From positions 2,328,800 through 2,392,799 of the forward strand of contig NC_051436.1 of the NCBI RefSeq assembly GCF_001649575.2: a DNA stretch of 64,000 nt, given 5' to 3'. The notes under the pieces are model-generated. The model was not told the origin of the DNA and searched no databases. It saw only the letters and a list, made by a program, of their open reading frames with translations. Positions within the stretch are counted from its first letter, which is position 1, and each line of letters begins with the position of its first letter. Below, piece after piece: positions 1 to 10,403 of the stretch. The translations under genes and the position numbers were made by a program. Source of the stretch: Kryptolebias marmoratus. Its lineage: Eukaryota > Chordata > Actinopteri > Cyprinodontiformes > Rivulidae.

Positions 1-533
1 TTGAAATAGGATACATTACTAATGATTTGTGATTATAATTAGCTATTCAGGAGTATAACTCAAAAGCAAAAATCAAGTTTTTGTATTTTCAGGTCCCTTC
101 ACCAATTTATAAATAGTTTGTCATAAATTACATTTTAGTCCTGTCCTCACATGTCTTGCAGTAAAAAGCATCTAATTCCAGCTGTGTGAGTTAAACACTT
201 CATCACTGCAGCTGGAAAGGAGCTCATCCTTCAATACAGCCAATCTCTGGATCAGGACTCAGGTCAGGGGTCATCATGGAGGTCGGGAGCCGGTAGGTCA
301 GTTCAAGTCACCATGGTAACCATCTGAGAAGATAATAAAAGGAAAATTAATTAATTAACTAACAAAAATTAATTAACAAAAATGTTAACTGTGGGATTTT
401 CTGTAAAAAAATATGATTTTGTTGGATTTTACAATTGCAGCTGTGAAAGTTATTCTTTGTTTGCCTTCAATCCATAAGATCTATTTCTGACACACAGAAA
501 GCAACAAAGTTACTTTGGAGTTTGGAGTCTTAC

Positions 534-2599
534 CTATTTGGCCCAGCCCATGCTGATGACAGCTGGAGCTTCACGAGCATATTTGGACCTGGCAAATCTA
601 CGCCTTCTTACAGGTGGAATGGTACAATCCTGAAGTCCCAAAATAAAGTGAGGAATGAAGATCAAAATACAAGAAAAAAAATCACAGAACTTACCAATAT
701 GATTCCATCTATTTTATATATATTGTACAAATTTAATCTGTAAAGAGCTCAGGCTTACCGGGACACAGTTGTTGTCCTTTTTGAGACACAGACGGAGTTT
801 GCAGTGCAGATGGACATTGTCAGGATGTCTGGTGAACTCAAACATGTTGAAGGAGAAGTAGGTGGAAGTTCCTACTCCATTTTGTTTCACATGGACTGTC
901 CCATCAAGAGGGTTGGCACAGCTGAGAAAAATGGAAAACAGTGTTTAAGTAAAATCAGAACATATGTTCACAAAGGATATCTTAGAAACGGGAGTCATTG
1001 ACCACATTTAAGAACATCTCTCACCCATCTATGATCAGGTCATGTCTGGGTTTGCTGTCAGCATCCGACACACTGGTTGCCCAGCAGGAGTCGGTCACCA
1101 CGGCGATCGTCTCTTCATCCAGCCCCTGGGTCTTTAGCACCACCCAGACCTTCTGATTGAGCTTCACTTCAGTTCCTGTAGCTACAATTTTAGTGCATTT
1201 TTCATCTGTGTAGGGGATCATGGACACATTGTAAGTCCATTCTCCAGATGTTACGTCCATATAGCTGCAAAGCAAAAAGACAATCACGCATTAGCTCCTA
1301 TAACATACAAACCAGCAGCCAACAAGCTGTGCATGTTGACAAAAACAAAAGCTACCAGCCAGTACCTGTGGTCTTTGATGCTGAAAGCCACAGTCTTCAG
1401 CTCAGGTTGAGGATGGAAGCAGGACAACTCAATGAACACTTGGTCATGGCGAGTGATGAGGTCAGTGACGTTCTGGTTCATGATGGCGTTTGTGTAGTTG
1501 ATTCTATTTTCATCAAACTGAAAGATAACACATTCAGATGTTGAAAAAGTTTTTAGTTTTTAGCACTTTTTCTGCTCTACTCCTGGTGGAAGGCGGACGT
1601 GTTTCCTGAACTACCCCCCACCCCTCTGCCTCTCTGTCCTGCTTTCTTTTTCGGAGCCTGTCTTTGCATATTCTCCAAAACGTTTTTTACAGGAACGCAG
1701 ATTGAATTGCGATTCAGGGACTCATGAATATTAATATGGGTTACATCTTAGAGAAAGTTGCTTGCTCGATTCAAGAGGAATGGTCCTGGAATTTGGCTCT
1801 TTGGATTCGCCATTGAGAAGTATGAGCAAGACTTTCAAGGCAAACGAAAACAAGTCTGACCCAAAACGATTATTGTTTTGTAAATTCTGGCTTCCCTGAC
1901 ACTGGCTTTGGCCAGCTATCTTCAATTTCTCCCTAGATTTTATGTAAACAAGATGCTCTGCCCCCGCCCCATGTTTCAGTTTATGTTAGCTTATTTAGCC
2001 TTCCTGCACATTTAGTTTAGTTTAGTTTATCTTAGTTCATATTTTGACTGTCTTAGCCTAATTGTTGTTTAGCTCAGCTTTAACTTAATCATGATTTTAT
2101 TTAGAGTATGCTATATCTCATTTAGATTATACATGTCTGATCTGTATTTGATTATGATGTTTCTATGATGTTTGCTGTATTTGACTATGTATGTACCTGA
2201 TTGTTGTTTTTTTGATTCTGTTGTTGTTTCTGTGTTGTAAAGCACTTTGGATCGCCTTGCTGCTGAATATGTTATATAAATAAATTTCACTTCACTTCAC
2301 TTCACTAAATGTATCTATGAATTCAGCAGTTTTACAGTAAATCAAGACCCAGCTAAATAATGCAAACTACAGAAGTGCAGCACAAGTTTTTTTCTGCTTC
2401 TAGTAAGAACCCACCAAGATCTCTGCCCCACAGAGGTTTCTGGTGTTGAAGTTGAAAGTCACCATGTTGTTCTGATCCAGCTCACCCCTGCAGCTCGGGT
2501 CATTGAGATGTAAGACTTTGTAGTCGATGCCTCTTTCCTCCAGCAGACAGTTAGCAAGAGTGAGGGAAGCAGAGTTATGCTCGCAGATCGTTGGTTCAC
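534..2599 (-). CDS. ZP-domain secreted protein, exons 2-6 (left copy, first coding exon missing)
   Basis: Coding exons on the minus strand are 2415-2599, 1366-1517, 1025-1264, 759-921 and 534-629 (stop at 534-536). All have AG/GT borders and matching phases. The product is a lone zona pellucida module. It has a ZP-N part with cysteines and a DPSC motif, and a ZP-C part with a CWAT motif and the segment DGTVHVKQNG. Next come a late cysteine cluster and a basic RRRR run that resembles the furin-type site of ZP proteins. No transmembrane helix or GPI signal follows, so secretion is inferred. Sequons NYT, NVT and NVS are present. A splice donor directly follows the stop, with the 3'-UTR exon beginning at 323 and running left. 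The signal-peptide exon is lost in the 2607-2706 gap; a matching one lies at 16093-16168. It differs from the other copy at three residues, all in exon 2. Teleost ZP-only proteins resemble the uromodulin/GP2/tectorin ZP type; the exact orthologue is not identified. Confidence 0.85.
1558..2300. mobile_element. LINE/SINE-type retroposon insertion in ZP intron 2 (left copy only)
   Basis: The left-arm intron 2 is 897 bp and the right-arm intron 163 bp. The excess lies between about 1558 and 2300. It ends in GTAAAGCACTTTGG, then a TATATAAATAAA-like stretch and short TTCAC tandem units, the usual 3' tail of L2/CR1-type fish LINEs and the SINEs that share it. No coding domain is recognisable, so it is a 5'-truncated LINE or a SINE. 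A target duplication is not clear. The empty site in the other arm shows it is an insertion rather than ancestral intron. Confidence 0.7.
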
Positions 2600-2606
2600 C
2601 TGCAAT

Positions 2607-2706
2607 NNNNNNNNNNNNNNNNNNNNNNNNNNNNNNNNNNNNNNNNNNNNNNNNNNNNNNNNNNNNNNNNNNNNNNNNNNNNNNNNNNNNNNNNNNNNNN
2701 NNNNNN
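2607..2706. other. Assembly gap (100 N)
   Basis: A run of exactly 100 N, which is a placeholder length. It sits at the centre of the palindrome, inside ZP intron 1 for both flanking copies. Confidence 0.99.
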
Positions 2707-2714
2707 AATTGCAG

Positions 2715-4046
2715 GTGAACCAACGGTCTGCGAGCATAACTCTGCTTCCCTCACTCTTGCTAACTGTCTGCTGGAGGAAAGAGGCATCGACTACAAAGTC
2801 TTACATCTCTATGACCCGAGCTGCAGGGGTGAGCTGGATCAGAACAACATGGTGACTTTCAACTTCAACACCAGAAACCTCTGTGGGGCAGAAATCTCGG
2901 TGGGTTCTCACTTCTAACTAAACAAGCAGAAAAAACTCTTGTGCTGCACTTCTGTAGTTTGCATTCTTTAGCTGGGTCTTGATTTACTGTAAAACTGCTG
3001 AATTCATTACAGACATTTAGTGTCTAAAAACTGTTTCAACATCTGAACGTGTTATCTTTCAGTTTGATGAAAATAGAATCAACTACACAAACGCCATCAT
3101 GAACCAGAACGTCACTGACCTCATCACTCGCCATGACCAAGTGTTCATTGAGTTGTCCTGCTTCCATCCTCAACCTGAGCTGAAGACTGTGGCTTTCAGC
3201 ATCAAAGACCACAGGTACTGGCTGGTAGCTTTTGTTTTTGTCAACATGCACAGCTTGTTGGCTGCTGGTTTGTATGTTATAGGAGCTAATGCGTGATTGT
3301 CTTTTTGCTTTGCAGCTATATGGACGTAACATCTGGAGAATGGACTTACAATGTGTCCATGATCCCCTACACAGATGAAAAATGCACTAAAATTGTAGCT
3401 ACAGGAACTGAAGTGAAGCTCAATCAGAAGGTCTGGGTGGTGCTAAAGACCCAGGGGCTGGATGAAGAGACAATCGCCGTGGTGACCGACTCCTGCTGGG
3501 CAACCAGTGTGTCGGATGCTGACAGCAAACCCAGACATGACCTGATCATAGATGGGTGAGAGATGTTCTTAAATGTGGTCAATGACTCCCGTTTCTAAGA
3601 TATCCTTTGTGAACATATGTTCTGATTTTACTTAAACACTGTTTTCCATTTTTCTCAGCTGTGCCAACCCTCTTGATGGGACAGTCCATGTGAAACAAAA
3701 TGGAGTAGGAACTTCCACCTACTTCTCCTTCAACATGTTTGAGTTCACCAGACATCCTGACAATGTCCATCTGCACTGCAAACTCCGTCTGTGTCTCAAA
3801 AAGGACAACAACTGTGTCCCGGTAAGCCTGAGCTCTTTACAGATTAAATTTGTACAATATATATAAAATAGATGGAATCATATTGGTAAGTTCTGTGATT
3901 TTTTTTCTTGTATTTTGATCTTCATTCCTCACTTTATTTTGGGACTTCAGGATTGTACCATTCCACCTGTAAGAAGGCGTAGATTTGCCAGGTCCAAATA
4001 TGCTCGTGAAGCTCCAGCTGTCATCAGCATGGGCTGGGCCAAATAG
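2715..4046 (+). CDS. ZP-domain secreted protein, exons 2-6 (right copy, first coding exon missing)
   Basis: Plus-strand coding exons are 2715-2899, 3063-3214, 3316-3555, 3659-3821 and 3951-4046 (TAG at 4044-4046). Each is bounded by AG and GT with consistent phases. Joined to the 46-nt coding part of the exon at 16093-16168 they give a 293-residue protein: signal peptide, ZP-N, ZP-C and a basic tail with an RRRRFAR motif, with no membrane anchor. Exons 3-6 encode exactly the same residues as the left copy. Exon 2 differs at three positions (V/I after EPT, Y/N before DPSC, S/L at the exon end). The stop is directly followed by GTAAGA, and an acceptor at 4255-4256 opens a 3'-UTR exon. ZP modules polymerise into extracellular matrices such as egg coats; that role is inferred from the family. 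Confidence 0.88.
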
Positions 4047-4256
4047 GTAAGACTCCAAACTCCAAAGTAACTTTGTTGCTTTCTGTGTGTCAGAAATAGA
4101 TCTTATGGATTGAAGGCAAACAAAGAATAACTTTCACAGCTGCAATTGTAAAATCCAACAAAATCATATTTTTTTACAGAAAATCCCACAGTTAACATTT
4201 TTGTTAATTAATTTTTGTTAGTTAATTAATTAATTTTCCTTTTATTATCTTCTCAG

Positions 4257-4580
4257 ATGGTTACCATGGTGACTTGAACTGACCTACCGGTTCCCGACCT
4301 CCATGATGACCCCTGACCTGAGTCCTGATCCAGAGATTGGCTGTATTGAAGGATGAGCTCCTTTCCAGCTGCAGTGATGAAGTGTTTAACTCACACAGCT
4401 GGAATTAGATGCTTTTTACTGCAAGACATGTGAGGACAGGACTAAAATGTAATTTATGACAAACTATTTATAAATTGGTGAAGGGACCTGAAAATACAAA
4501 AACTTGATTTTTGCTTTTGAGTTATACTCCTGAATAGCTAATTATAATCACAAATCATTAGTAATGTATCCTATTTCAAT
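4257..4580 (+). other. ZP gene 3'-UTR exon and 3' end (right copy)
   Basis: After the stop codon the donor GTAAGA at 4047 pairs with the pyrimidine-rich acceptor ending at 4256, leaving a wholly untranslated last exon. Its 3' end is not defined, because no clear AATAAA is seen before the end of the inverted repeat. The mirrored exon in the left copy runs leftward from 323. Confidence 0.55.
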
Positions 4581-5208
4581 ATGTAACCATGTAACCGTCT
4601 TATGATCATCAAGAAACCTTTAGATTTAAATCACAAGAATTTGCCTTCTGATCCTTTGGCAAAATGCAATCTGTTTTGTCTGCTTGTCCACAATTGATAA
4701 AAGTGTCAAACTGCAGACTTTTATCAGTCTGCAGTTGTAGTGAGGTAACTGGGCTACATCTGTGCTGTCAGGCGATGGGGCCTGAGTTCTAATTTGAGAC
4801 ATTGTCTTCAGGTACAATCCCTTCTTGGGAAGTGGATTGTGGGCTCCTAAGCTGGAAGGTTATCTGTTACATGTCTGAAGACCCCAGCTTTTCACCATAA
4901 AGGGAATTGAATGCATTTGAATCCATACTGTTAAGGTCCATCCCATTGGGATATGTGTCTGTGTGTGTTATTCTACAGCTGGGTGTGGTAAATGTTTATA
5001 AAAAGAAGCAGCCCCAGAAAAACGGGGGATTTCACTGATTGGGCCAGAAGTCTCGATTCGGCACAGACTTTAGAATAAACTCTCACTGTTCTTTAGAATA
5101 ATTTATGTCTGTAAAGTCATTTTTTTGGTCATTACATCACTGCTGCAATAATGAAGACCAGAACAACGTCCACCATTTGAAGACATTTCAGTATCAGTGA
5201 ACATTTTT
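4581..5208. other. Sequence present once; possible old LTR fragment
   Basis: This stretch downstream of the ZP gene is not duplicated in the window. Around 4960-5120 it has a TATA-like TATAAAAAG followed about 95 bp later by an AATAAA-type signal and a T-rich stretch, the order found in retroviral-type LTRs. I found no convincing terminal repeats or target duplication, so the LTR reading is weak. No coding sequence is seen. Confidence 0.3.
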
Positions 5209-5630
5209 AACCATCAGTACTGGCATCAGTCTGGTATTTTTCCTGTTGTGATGTAATACTTTAGGTTTCTTCCACACTAGTCCAATTATTGTAAAACCTA
5301 CATTTTCCACAATCCTCTCTTTCTCTATCTTGACCATTTTCTAAACCAGGTGTGGGCTTCAAGGCCAGCAAGACTGACCAAATATATTATTAGCAATGGT
5401 ACTTGAAATACAATGATCTATGGTTTATAGCAGTCCAATCAGTACTTAGCTATATTCAGTGATATTATGTTGATGATAAATTTGTGATAAATTGTGCAGC
5501 TCTAATGTGGAGATTCAAAATTAACTGGAAGTGCGCATGTTTGTTTTTTTGTCTCATGTCACATTGTTGGCTCTGTAATGGACTGGCAACCTGTCCTTTA
5601 CTTTTAACTTTAATATTGCATCGTGGTGTT

Positions 5631-5960
5631 TTAAATAAACCTGCTTGGTGGCTACTTGCTATGTCTTCAAAGCACTTTTCTTTTTTCACAAGTACGGCCA
5701 TTTTATCACAGAAAGCTACTAGATCAGCTAAATCAGGTGGGACATGACCGCTAAGAGCTTTAAAAGTGAACAATAAAAGCTTTAAATCAATTCTAAAATG
5801 TACAGGAAGCCAGTGCAAAGAAGATAAAATTGGGGTGAAGAGCTCATGTCTGGGAATGTTAGTTAAGAATCGGGATGCAGCATTTTTTTACAAGCTGAAG
5901 GCGTCTGATGAAGGATTGAGAGATTCCAACATACAAACCAGTCAAACCTTGAGCTAATAA
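5631..5960 (-). mobile_element. L2-type LINE fragment (reverse transcriptase C-terminal part)
   Basis: The minus strand reads like the end of the L2 reverse transcriptase: a degenerate FISSRFDW segment, then after frame shifts HWLPVHFRIDLKLLLF and FKALSGHVPPDL. These match the well-known HWLPV-RIDFK-LL-FKAL signature. The frame is broken and the rest of the element is missing, so this is a dead fragment. Its mirror copy is at 15061-15390. Confidence 0.75.
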
Positions 5961-6717
5961 AAGCATGAATGGCCTTTTCCAACATCTGTCCAGAGGCAGG
6001 TAGAAAAGGTAGGTTCACTCAGTATCAAGGTATCGGAGCTCCACTGAGCCTTTGTATTCTGTATGTGAACGCCCTTCTTTCAAAGTTAAACTTGGACTTT
6101 TTGTAATCAGCCTTTTTTGGAACCAAATACCCAGAGTTTCAATGCTCTGATTAAGTTAAATCAGAGTTAATGAAAAAACTAAGAGTATGCTAAACCTTTT
6201 TGGTAATACCCCCCTGGTTTATTGAGTTGGTTATCAGGGGAGATGAGGAAACACTGAATGGGAACAGGGACAAGCAAAATCTAAAAATGTCAGGCTAAAC
6301 AGGTAATAAACACCGGTTACTAATAACAGCAAATCCTGACAGAGAAAAACTTGACAAAAACATACTTCAAAGACTGGAAATATGAAAGACTAATAGTAAA
6401 ATCTGGGGGGAAGGAACTTCATCAAAGTAAACATTCCATGAAAATGTTACCTTATCTAGTTTTTAGGACCTGGTTTGTAATGCAAAGATGTAGCTTTCAG
6501 GGAGCAGGGGGTTTTGGGGTTCTGTGTTTTTCCACCAGAGGGAGTCATAGAGTTCTAGCCGGGGGATGAACGGACTGATTATTGCACGCACCTGCAAGTC
6601 ATCCAGGCTCATCTGCAGGAGGATAGGAGGAGCGCGTCGCTAGCCCTTTGTCGCCTGAGTGTTAACCAACAATGGTACTCTGAGCTGCGCTCTCTGAGTT
6701 TCTCAAGGATTTTTAGC
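5961..6717. other. Non-coding ZP 3' flank, repeat-like
   Basis: No convincing gene. About 6020-6250 carries AT-rich sequence with GGTATT and GGTTCC blocks that recalls degraded DNA-transposon ends, but I cannot delimit an element. The open frame at 6351-6569 lacks any recognisable domain or splice context. Confidence 0.4.
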
Positions 6718-7495
6718 TAGTGATGGGCAAATGAAGCCTCGTGAAGCAATAAAGCTTTCCAACACTTTGCTTTGCGAAAAGGTAACTCGATGCTTCATTC
6801 ATCACTCACTAGTGACATCTGCTGGTGAAACTGTAACAGCTTTGTCACTCAGTTGGATCATACTTTCAAACATTTGTAAATGCAATATTGTCACAAAGTT
6901 TTCATCAAACTCATGTTTAGTAACAGGAGAATCAATTAAATCATATTTAATTGTCATGTTCTAATTATTAAAATGATTTGTAGCCAATCTAATCCTTGAC
7001 CATCAGTGGTTGTGTTGGGTTTTCTTTTATGTCATGGACTTATTTGACAATGAAGATATGTTGTACTTTAGTGTATTGGGAATTGAGTGATTGTTGGGGC
7101 AGACTCCAAGTTTGAGTTTGATACTTGCTTCCTGAAAAACAGAATTTATTTAAAATCATCTCTTCCTGGGAGTTCTAGTTCTGGTTTTTAATATTGCAAA
7201 TATGTATATCCCAGATATGAGAGCTTTTTCTCTTTTTTGACGGCTCCATTTCAACCACTGCTGATGAAAACTGCTACCAAACCACCTACTACAACAGAGT
7301 TCATAGCGCTTTTATTTTGAAAAATGATACGCAAAGTGAAGCAATGACGTGGCAGATATAATGCGAGGCCTCATTTGTTGTTGATCACGTGATTTTGCTC
7401 AATATGACACAAGCTCCGAAGCGGGGCTTCATCGGACATGCCCCCTTTTTACTCGGTACACGCCTCGAACCCTGGCTGCAGATGTCCCATCACTA
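6718..7495. mobile_element. hAT-like non-autonomous DNA transposon (778 bp)
   Basis: The element begins TAGTGATGGGC and ends with the inverted counterpart CCCATCACTA. It is flanked by TTTTTAGC on the left and TCATTAGC on the right, a 6/8 match consistent with an eroded 8-bp hAT target duplication. It contains no transposase. Internal near-terminal sequence is rich in GAAGC/GCTTC repeats. The mirrored copy at 13526-14303 comes from the surrounding inverted repeat, not a second insertion. Confidence 0.65.
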
Positions 7496-7503
7496 TCATT
7501 AGC

Positions 7504-8090
7504 GTTTCCTTATGTATTTGATCTCCTTGCACTTACCCTTTTGTGTGTCTTCCTCCTGGATCTGGTTCCTTGTGCTACTCTGTTTCCCTCCCTTGTCTCC
7601 GATACTCCATGTAAGATCACTGGTTCCCTTTCCACGGTTGGCAAACATTTGCTCCTCTTGCTCATCGACGACTCTGCGAGTCCTGTCCGCCCTCCAACTA
7701 TCACCATTCAACATCTCCCTCCGGATCCATCCAAGGTTCACGTTTACTCTTTAAAGTGCTCGCCTGGATTCCACACATAGACCTTTTTTAATTAAACTGT
7801 CTTCCAGCTGTTGCAATTTAGGAAGTCTCCAACATGCTCTGCCTCCTGGTCTACCTTATTGGTATAGCACATGGCACTTCAAAGTGCTTTTACATCATAA
7901 AAACAAAATACAAAAACAGTAACATACAGTCACCAAATGAGATACAAGTACACATCCAATCATTCTGATTCAAAAGTTACTCTAAACAGGTGGGGGTTTT
8001 AGCCTTTATTTAAAGGAAGTAGAGGTGACAATATCGTGACAATTTTATCAGTCCTTCATTTGTCATTAATTTTCTGTTCCGATTTAATCT
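7504..8090. other. Non-coding stretch, no gene supported
   Basis: Short open frames on both strands (7499-7780) have no recognisable domain. They are duplicated only because the whole block is. A GTAAGTG donor-like site lies on the minus strand near 7540, but no partner exon or conserved peptide supports a gene. Confidence 0.4.
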
Positions 8091-8420
8091 TGTTTAGGGT
8101 TGTGGGGAGTTGGTGTCTATCCAAACAGTCACGAGACAGGGTACTCTCTGAACAGGTCACCAGTCTATCACAGAAACAAACAACCATTCACACACATACA
8201 CACAGCTAAGGTCTATTTAGACTTTAGATTATTCAATTAACCCATAATCCATATTTTTGGACTGTAGGAGGAAACCGGAGTATCTGAAGAAAACCAACAC
8301 ATGCACAGACAAAACAACAGAAAGGCCACTGCCAGGATTCAAACCAGCAACACTCTTGATGTGAGGCAACAGTACGAATCAGCTGTTCATCTGTGCGGTC
8401 CTATATTTAATTTTTATTGC
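8091..8420 (-). mobile_element. Degenerate teleost interspersed repeat
   Basis: Carries the block GGAGGAAACCGGAGTATCTG, then an ATGCACAGACA segment and a GAGGCAACAGTACGAA segment, common in a very abundant fish repeat family. Its class is not assigned here. Related copies are at 12610-12930, 21050-21385, 23395-23590 and 49965-50230. Confidence 0.6.
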
Positions 8421-8550
8421 AGTTTTTATGATGCATAGATCATAAGGCATGTTTAGGAGCTGTTTGAGTATTTAGGTCAAGAGGAAGTCATTAAAAGTTA
8501 CTGGAACAATCTGAGCTGGCTCTTCTTGTTTTACCTCTTTTTTCTGTAAT

Positions 8551-8650
8551 NNNNNNNNNNNNNNNNNNNNNNNNNNNNNNNNNNNNNNNNNNNNNNNNNN
8601 NNNNNNNNNNNNNNNNNNNNNNNNNNNNNNNNNNNNNNNNNNNNNNNNNN
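8551..8650. other. Assembly gap (100 N)
   Basis: A 100-N placeholder at the end of the plus-oriented block 2707-8550. The left flank continues into sequence matching the minus strand of 12480; the right flank matches 17018. The two flanks are therefore not natural neighbours in any copy seen here. Confidence 0.99.
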
Positions 8651-8713
8651 TGATGGTGTCTCTGTGAGGAGAAAACTGCTCTGTCTCTCTGTGTCTGTCT
8701 CGTTTTTAAATAT
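8651..8713 (-). promoter_or_regulatory. ZP gene promoter and partial 5'-UTR exon (second copy)
   Basis: Identical to 17018-17080. On the minus strand a TATA-like ATATTTAAAAA (8703-8713) is followed by a purine-rich 5'-UTR that runs into the N gap. The rest of the UTR exon and the signal-peptide exon would lie in the missing sequence. This second promoter implies either a second ZP gene or an allelic copy. Confidence 0.5.
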
Positions 8714-9615
8714 CGCTCCTGTCCACACCTAGATAAGAAAAAAAAACAGGAATTAGGGCAAACTTGTATTGATGCTGCTTGACTGGATCCTCCCTCAACT
8801 TCAACTGAAGTCTTTTTAGCAACAAGGTCAAGATGATAGTTGTACATAATAATTGTAATTGACAACAACTTTTGTTATTTAGAACACAGTGTTTGCAGCC
8901 CCTGTAAAATTAAGAACATTCTTTAGCATTCAAAGAAGCATTTCAAGTAGCTTTTTCTTTCAGTACATTATGCAAATTGCAGTATAACAGAAGATTTATG
9001 ATCTGACGCAGGCTCCCGTGCTAAGCCCTAATGTTTTTCTGTTTACAAACCTGAGCTGCAACATTCTTAACTGGCTGCAGGTGATAAATCAGTTAATTAT
9101 CTAACACAGCACTGCATCCGGGTGTGACGTTTTAACACCTAGAGTTTATACAGTATGACTACCAAACTGTATCAAACTCAGTTCTCAGTGGAAATGTTGT
9201 TTTATAACAATGTAATGTAAAACCAAATTGCCCACCTTTGAATCTATTAACAGTTCCTACAACCTGATTTAAAAATTGATGGTATCGTTCTTTCCTTTCT
9301 GTTTCATCCCTGACTTTGGAGAAAAAATTCTTTATTTTTACATTGTATTAAGAGTTTTGATTCCTTTAAAAAGCAGCTAAAGACATTTTTTTTAAATCCA
9401 GACCTGCCTTTTAAATGATCTTTTTAATAATATAATGCTTGAAATGTTTTTTAAACCAGCTACTAGGGAGAACAGGCCAGTGTATTACCTTTGCCAGTCC
9501 CAAGCCCGGGTAAATGGTGAAGGTTTTGTCAGGAACACTTTTGCCAAAACTAACATGTGAGGTCATCCAAGTGACGGCATACCAGATTGGTTGATGCCTG
9601 CAACGACCTCCACTG

Positions 9616-10403
9616 GTGCTGTTAACAAACAGAATGCTGCTGTTAGTGGAACACCAGAAGGAGGGAAACATGTCAGGAGACAGAGGGAGAAGAGGACAGA
9701 CGAGTGTAGGACTGAGGGTAACAGCTCTAAATGTAGGAACAATGAAAGACAGAGGTAGAGAGCTGGCTGACATGATGCAGAGGAGGAAGGTAGATCTGTT
9801 ATGTGTGGAAGGGAAGCAAGGCTCGCAGCATCGGGGCAGAGTTCAGCTGTTTTACCATGGGGTGGACAGGAAGAGACATGGAGGAGGCATGGTCCTGAAG
9901 GAGGAGTTAAGGAATGTAGTCGAGCTGAAAAGAGTGTCAGATAGGGTGATGTGTCTGAAGGTAGAAGTAGAAGGTCTGATGCCGAAGGTTGTCAGTGGTT
10001 CTGCTCCACAGGTTGGATGTGATGTAGAAGAGATCGGAGCAAGTCTGAATGTTGGTGAGGAAACAGAGGAGATGAGGAGGTGATGGGCAGGTTTGGTATT
10101 AAGGAAAGGAACCAAGAAGGACAGATGGTGGTAGATTTTGTCAAGTAGATGGAAATGGCAAGATGCCGGACTCCAAGGTCCAGAAAAACAGGGAGTGAGG
10201 TAAAAAGGTGGAGTGGATGGAGAAAAGTTTCAGGAGTGATTTGTGACAAAAGGGTGGCAGCAAAGGTCAAAGGTCAAAGGAAAGGTTTACAGACAGTGGT
10301 GAGAGCAGCCATGTTGTCTGGTTTGGAGACAAAAAGGCAGGAGACAGAACTGGAAGTGGCAGAGCTGAATATGTACAAGAATCGACAGCAGTTTGACATC
10401 TAA
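9616..10403 (+). pseudogene. RTE-type LINE fragment (endonuclease plus 3' RT remnant, internally deleted)
   Basis: The plus strand encodes VTALNVGTMKDRGRELADMM and then LKEELRNVVELKRVSDRVM, the N-terminal apurinic endonuclease of an RTE-clade LINE common in fish. After 10083 the frame breaks. A second piece with KGLQTVVRAAMLSGLETK and a QETELEVAELNM motif corresponds to the far end of the reverse transcriptase. Most of the endonuclease and the RT core are deleted, so the copy is dead. It is repeated at 17983-18770 because its block is duplicated. Confidence 0.8.

Larger units (their letters stand above)
1..4580. repeat. Large inverted repeat (palindrome) around an N gap
   Basis: Positions 1-1557 are the reverse complement of about 3023-4580 (paired coordinates sum to 4580). 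Positions about 2310-2606 are the reverse complement of 2707 to about 3010 (sum about 5314). The shift in sum is a roughly 740-bp insertion in the left arm. The arms carry the same ZP-domain exons in opposite orientation and differ only by scattered substitutions, three amino-acid changes in one exon and that insertion. A near-perfect palindrome centred on a 100-N gap most likely reflects two haplotypes or recent duplicates joined head-to-head by the assembler. A real inverted duplication is the alternative. Confidence 0.93.

Noticed and set aside
2400..2917. Extra frames spanning the 2607-2706 gap
   Set aside because: They are shadows of ZP exon 2 read through undetermined sequence.
4900..5160. 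Endogenous retroviral LTR
   Set aside because: TATA-like and polyadenylation-like signals are suggestive, but terminal inverted TG/CA ends and a target duplication could not be found.
7499..7780. Four overlapping 65-80 codon frames, repeated at 13241-13522
   Set aside because: Recurrence is explained by the inverted repeat; no domain, conserved peptide or splice partner is recognisable.
9852..10270. Minus-strand frames opposite the RTE-type LINE
   Set aside because: Antisense shadows of a retroelement fragment.
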